From Clostridium sp. KNHs205 (lineage in GTDB: Bacteria > Bacillota > Clostridia > Lachnospirales > Lachnospiraceae), in NCBI RefSeq assembly GCF_000702945.1, contig NZ_JNLE01000003.1:4573501-4637500 (forward strand): a stretch of 64,000 nucleotides of DNA, given 5' to 3'. The notes beneath the pieces were generated by a model. That model searched no databases. It was given only the letters and a program-made list of their open reading frames with translations, and was not told the DNA's origin. Below are positions 61,716 to 64,000 of the stretch, one piece after another. The translations under genes and the position numbers were made by a program. How positions within the stretch are numbered: the first letter of the stretch is position 1; each line of letters starts with the position of its first letter.

Positions 61716-63899
61716 TTACTCAACTAATTTTCCATTATAGTAAACCTTTAATACCTGATTTGTGATTGCATCATAGGTTGACCAATCCGTCTTGGCAAAG
61801 CGTATTTCAATAGATAGATTTCCAGTACCTGCAGCCAATTCTTCACTCTTACTGATACTTATGGTCAATACCTTATTACTTATATTACCCGTCACGTAAC
61901 CATTCAAGGATTTATAGAAAGGTGAAACAGATAATTTTAGTGCAGCATGATCACACCAAAAATTTTGCTCCTTGTCACTCATGCCTGTTCCAGTAAAAGT
62001 TATTGATACTTTAGAAACATCAATGGTACCTTGTGTAGCGGATACCGTATATTTCTGGCTTATATAATTTCCATTATTAGCTGTGCTTACCTCAACTACG
62101 GGAATTCCCACTACCGGTTCCCCTGTTGGTGTAACCGTCGGGGTTACTGTCGGCGTAACAGTCGGCGTACTTGTTGGGGTAACTGTCGGAGTAACTGTTG
62201 GAGTGACTGTTGGGGTGACTGTTGGGGTAGATGTCGGGGTAGCTGTTACCCCTGTATCCCAATCCTTAATTATAGAATAAAATGCAGGTTTTGCCTTATA
62301 TGTCGCATCAAACAATAAAGGATAACCGCCAAGCCAGCTGGTTGCATCAGTAATTCCCCAGAAAATTACTGCTGTTATATTTAATCCTTCTTTCTTAAGA
62401 TTAACCACTTTATCAATCAACAGTTTATAACGGGCTGCCTGATTTGTCAGAGCCGTACTACTTCCGTCCGGTTGTTTGATGTCCAGTTCAGTAAGTTGTA
62501 ATTCAATTCCTAAGGTATTATATTTCCTTGCAGCGGTTTCAAACATACTAAGACTTGGATAATCCATAGTCCAGTGAGATTGCATTCCCATACCGTCAAC
62601 CAGATTTTTTTCTCTCAAGTCTTTTAAGATATCAAATATAAAGCTGCTCTTCTTAGATTCATATTCGTTATAATCATTGTAAAATAGTTTGCAGCCTGCG
62701 GGAGCATATTTCCTTGCATATTCAAAAGCTTTTACGATAAAATCTGATCCAACTGTTTGCATCCAGGGAGAATTACCTGAAGTTGTATTATTGGAACCAG
62801 GATTTCTCATACCCGTAGCAGTATTAGGATCTACTGCCTCATTTACAACATCCCAGGCATAAAATTTCACTGTAGGATAGGTTGCTTTAATCAGGTTCAT
62901 AAGATTCTTAATATAGTTCTCAAGTCTTGACAGCATAACTTCCTTAGAAGCCCATGATGCATCCGTTGCTGTTGAATAATTCTCCTTAAAGAACCAATCC
63001 GGAGTCTGAGCATGCCATACCAGGGTATGTCCTCTTACCGGTATGTTATTATCTCTCGCAAATTCAAGCAACGTTCTTGCCGCTCTCAGATTTACCTGTG
63101 GATTTACCTGATCACCGGGATTATCATTCATATAAGCTATTGTAGCATTGTAATCCAATACAGCATCTGGTTTTAATTCATTTCCTATGGTTAAAAGATT
63201 ATAATGTTTCTTAACCAGCTCTTTTGCTGGAGCCGGGGCTATTTCGTTTGCTGTTGCAGCTGCACCAATACCAAAATATGGTGCAAATACATCTTTAAGA
63301 CTAGCTATATTTTTCTCAATCTCAGGCAGGACTGCTGGTGTTGCTTTAAAATCGTCCACATAGAAATCCATTAAATCCTGAGCCCCCGCAGATGTCTTAT
63401 ATTCAGACTCTACATAAATAAACACATTGGTTGCATCCGTCGGTATTGTATATTCACCCTCCAGATAGGTCCAGCTTCCTTTATTTACAGTGGCAGATTT
63501 TATAGTTTTGTATTGATCACTGACACCATCATTATATTGCAGTTGAAGGTTAAATTTGTATGTACTTGCATAAGCATTTCCTACATATTTTAACCAAATT
63601 CCAAATACATAGGTTTCACCAAGTGTAAGATCATTTGTTTTGTCACATGTTGCTCCGTGCCAGGTATTTGTCCGATTTGATACTTTAAGGCTGCTCTCCC
63701 CTGAATAAGCCTCTTCTGAACTTAAAGCTACCACTTCAGCATCTGAGCCTCTTGGACCCCAACCGTCTAAGCTGTCTTCAAAATCATCATAAATCAGATT
63801 ACCATAAGCATTTGCCTTTTCACTTGGTGCATAAAAACTCACTCCAGTTATCAGCAATGCCAACACTGTCATTATTGCTGTTAATTTCTTTCTGTTCAT
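61716..63899 (-). CDS. modular secreted GH10 endo-1,4-beta-xylanase
   Basis: The ATG at 63899 (MNRKKLTAIMTVLALLITG) has GGAGGTGG four bases upstream; the longer frame is unsupported. A signal peptide ends near AKANA-like residues 29-31. A jelly-roll carbohydrate-binding module (CBM4/9/22 type) spans about 34-187. The GH10 domain spans about 195-545, with acid/base Glu354 in WDVVNEAVD and nucleophile Glu471 in LQLTELDIK. A Thr-Pro linker built from TPTV repeats covers 552-592, then a C-terminal beta-rich module (600-727) whose class I cannot fix. The enzyme is secreted and cleaves xylan. The DNA encoding the linker repeats (62107-62255) is an 18-bp-like tandem array. Confidence 0.95.
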   Translation of the reverse strand: MNRKKLTAIMTVLALLITGVSFYAPSEKANAYGNLIYDDFEDSLDGWGPRGSDAEVVALSSEEAYSGESSLKVSNRTNTWHGATCDKTNDLTLGETYVFGIWLKYVGNAYASTYKFNLQLQYNDGVSDQYKTIKSATVNKGSWTYLEGEYTIPTDATNVFIYVESEYKTSAGAQDLMDFYVDDFKATPAVLPEIEKNIASLKDVFAPYFGIGAAATANEIAPAPAKELVKKHYNLLTIGNELKPDAVLDYNATIAYMNDNPGDQVNPQVNLRAARTLLEFARDNNIPVRGHTLVWHAQTPDWFFKENYSTATDASWASKEVMLSRLENYIKNLMNLIKATYPTVKFYAWDVVNEAVDPNTATGMRNPGSNNTTSGNSPWMQTVGSDFIVKAFEYARKYAPAGCKLFYNDYNEYESKKSSFIFDILKDLREKNLVDGMGMQSHWTMDYPSLSMFETAARKYNTLGIELQLTELDIKQPDGSSTALTNQAARYKLLIDKVVNLKKEGLNITAVIFWGITDATSWLGGYPLLFDATYKAKPAFYSIIKDWDTGVTATPTSTPTVTPTVTPTVTPTVTPTSTPTVTPTVTPTVTPTGEPVVGIPVVEVSTANNGNYISQKYTVSATQGTIDVSKVSITFTGTGMSDKEQNFWCDHAALKLSVSPFYKSLNGYVTGNISNKVLTISISKSEELAAGTGNLSIEIRFAKTDWSTYDAITNQVLKVYYNGKLVE

Positions 63900-64000
63900 G
63901 CATCCACCTCCAATAATTATATATACCTCTCTTCTTATTACTACTATATAGACAAACAAGCAACGGTTGGGGTTTATCTATATGTGTAGTAATTACATTA
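63900..64000. other. upstream edge of the xylanase gene
   Basis: The xylanase promoter probably lies here or beyond the window. TATATAG-like words are present on the minus strand, but no convincing -35/-10 pair can be assigned. Confidence 0.3.

Noticed and set aside
61559..61765. Short plus-strand frame starting with a hydrophobic segment beside the cheV leader.
   Set aside because: It starts at GTG without a ribosome-binding site, runs through the hairpin at 61626-61664 and overlaps the xylanase end.

Overview
The window reads as chromosome of a low-GC, spore-forming, plant-fibre-degrading anaerobe of the Lachnospiraceae (Clostridium cluster XIVa, in the style of Lachnoclostridium phytofermentans or Anaerocolumna). 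Supporting signs are an alpha/beta-type SASP, YlbJ and GerW sporulation genes, a SpoVK-like AAA protein, a modular GH10 xylanase, the Pta-AckA acetate pathway, CheV, a T-box-controlled tyrS, and a 1439-residue 2-hydroxyacyl-CoA dehydratase activase fusion typical of anaerobic clostridia. The species is an inference. Most genes lie on the minus strand.

Layout. 0-5 kb: small hypothetical genes, then rpmF-yceD and the ackA-pta pair. 5-9.5 kb: an HD-GYP protein and a complete agr quorum-sensing cassette read agrA-agrC-agrB-agrD. The 48-residue AgrD pre-peptide is too short for ordinary ORF cut-offs. agrB and agrD each have their own promoter, and each promoter carries the same pair of 14-bp direct repeats 20 bp apart, most simply read as AgrA (LytTR) operators. 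9.6-16.5 kb: tmcAL, pepF, ylbJ, a coiled-coil gene, coaD, rsmD and a SASP, which is a rearranged form of the Bacillus ylbH-ylbN/rpmF neighbourhood. 17-25 kb: a DUF2298 membrane protein, a GT2 glycosyltransferase, glf, a SpoVK-like AAA protein and recG. This block is flanked by two inverted copies of a ~220-245 bp MITE-like hairpin element. 26-31 kb: fakA-yloU-rpmB and gerW-DUF2953, both Bacillus-like pairs or strings. 31-37 kb: Lachnospiraceae hypotheticals, an esterase, a rhomboid-fold protein lacking catalytic residues, CorA and a LysM protein. 37-41.5 kb: the activase fusion. 41.9-48.2 kb: a four-gene amino-acid catabolic cluster (RocB-like peptidase, guanidino-modifying enzyme, HisC-like aminotransferase, D-2-hydroxyacid dehydrogenase) divergent from a PucR regulator, with a possible attenuator in its leader. 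48-53.4 kb: tyrS with its T-box, then a TetR regulator with three 33-bp-spaced operators and a three-gene ABC-2 exporter. 53.6-58 kb: ung-hisF-hisH, marR and queG, with two repeat arrays around queG. 58.5-64 kb: a VOC protein, an unknown single-pass membrane protein, cheV and the xylanase.

How the parts fit. Agr peptide signalling could coordinate population-level behaviour, but its targets are not visible here. Pta-AckA makes acetate and ATP, and TmcAL uses acetate to modify tRNA. YlbJ, GerW, SASP and the SpoVK-like protein are sporulation functions scattered through housekeeping operons. The most distinctive material is the agr operator pair, the two-copy hairpin element, the rocB-pucR cluster with its leader, and an unusual density of short tandem arrays (14, 15, 33, 68 and ~100 bp) in intergenic DNA.
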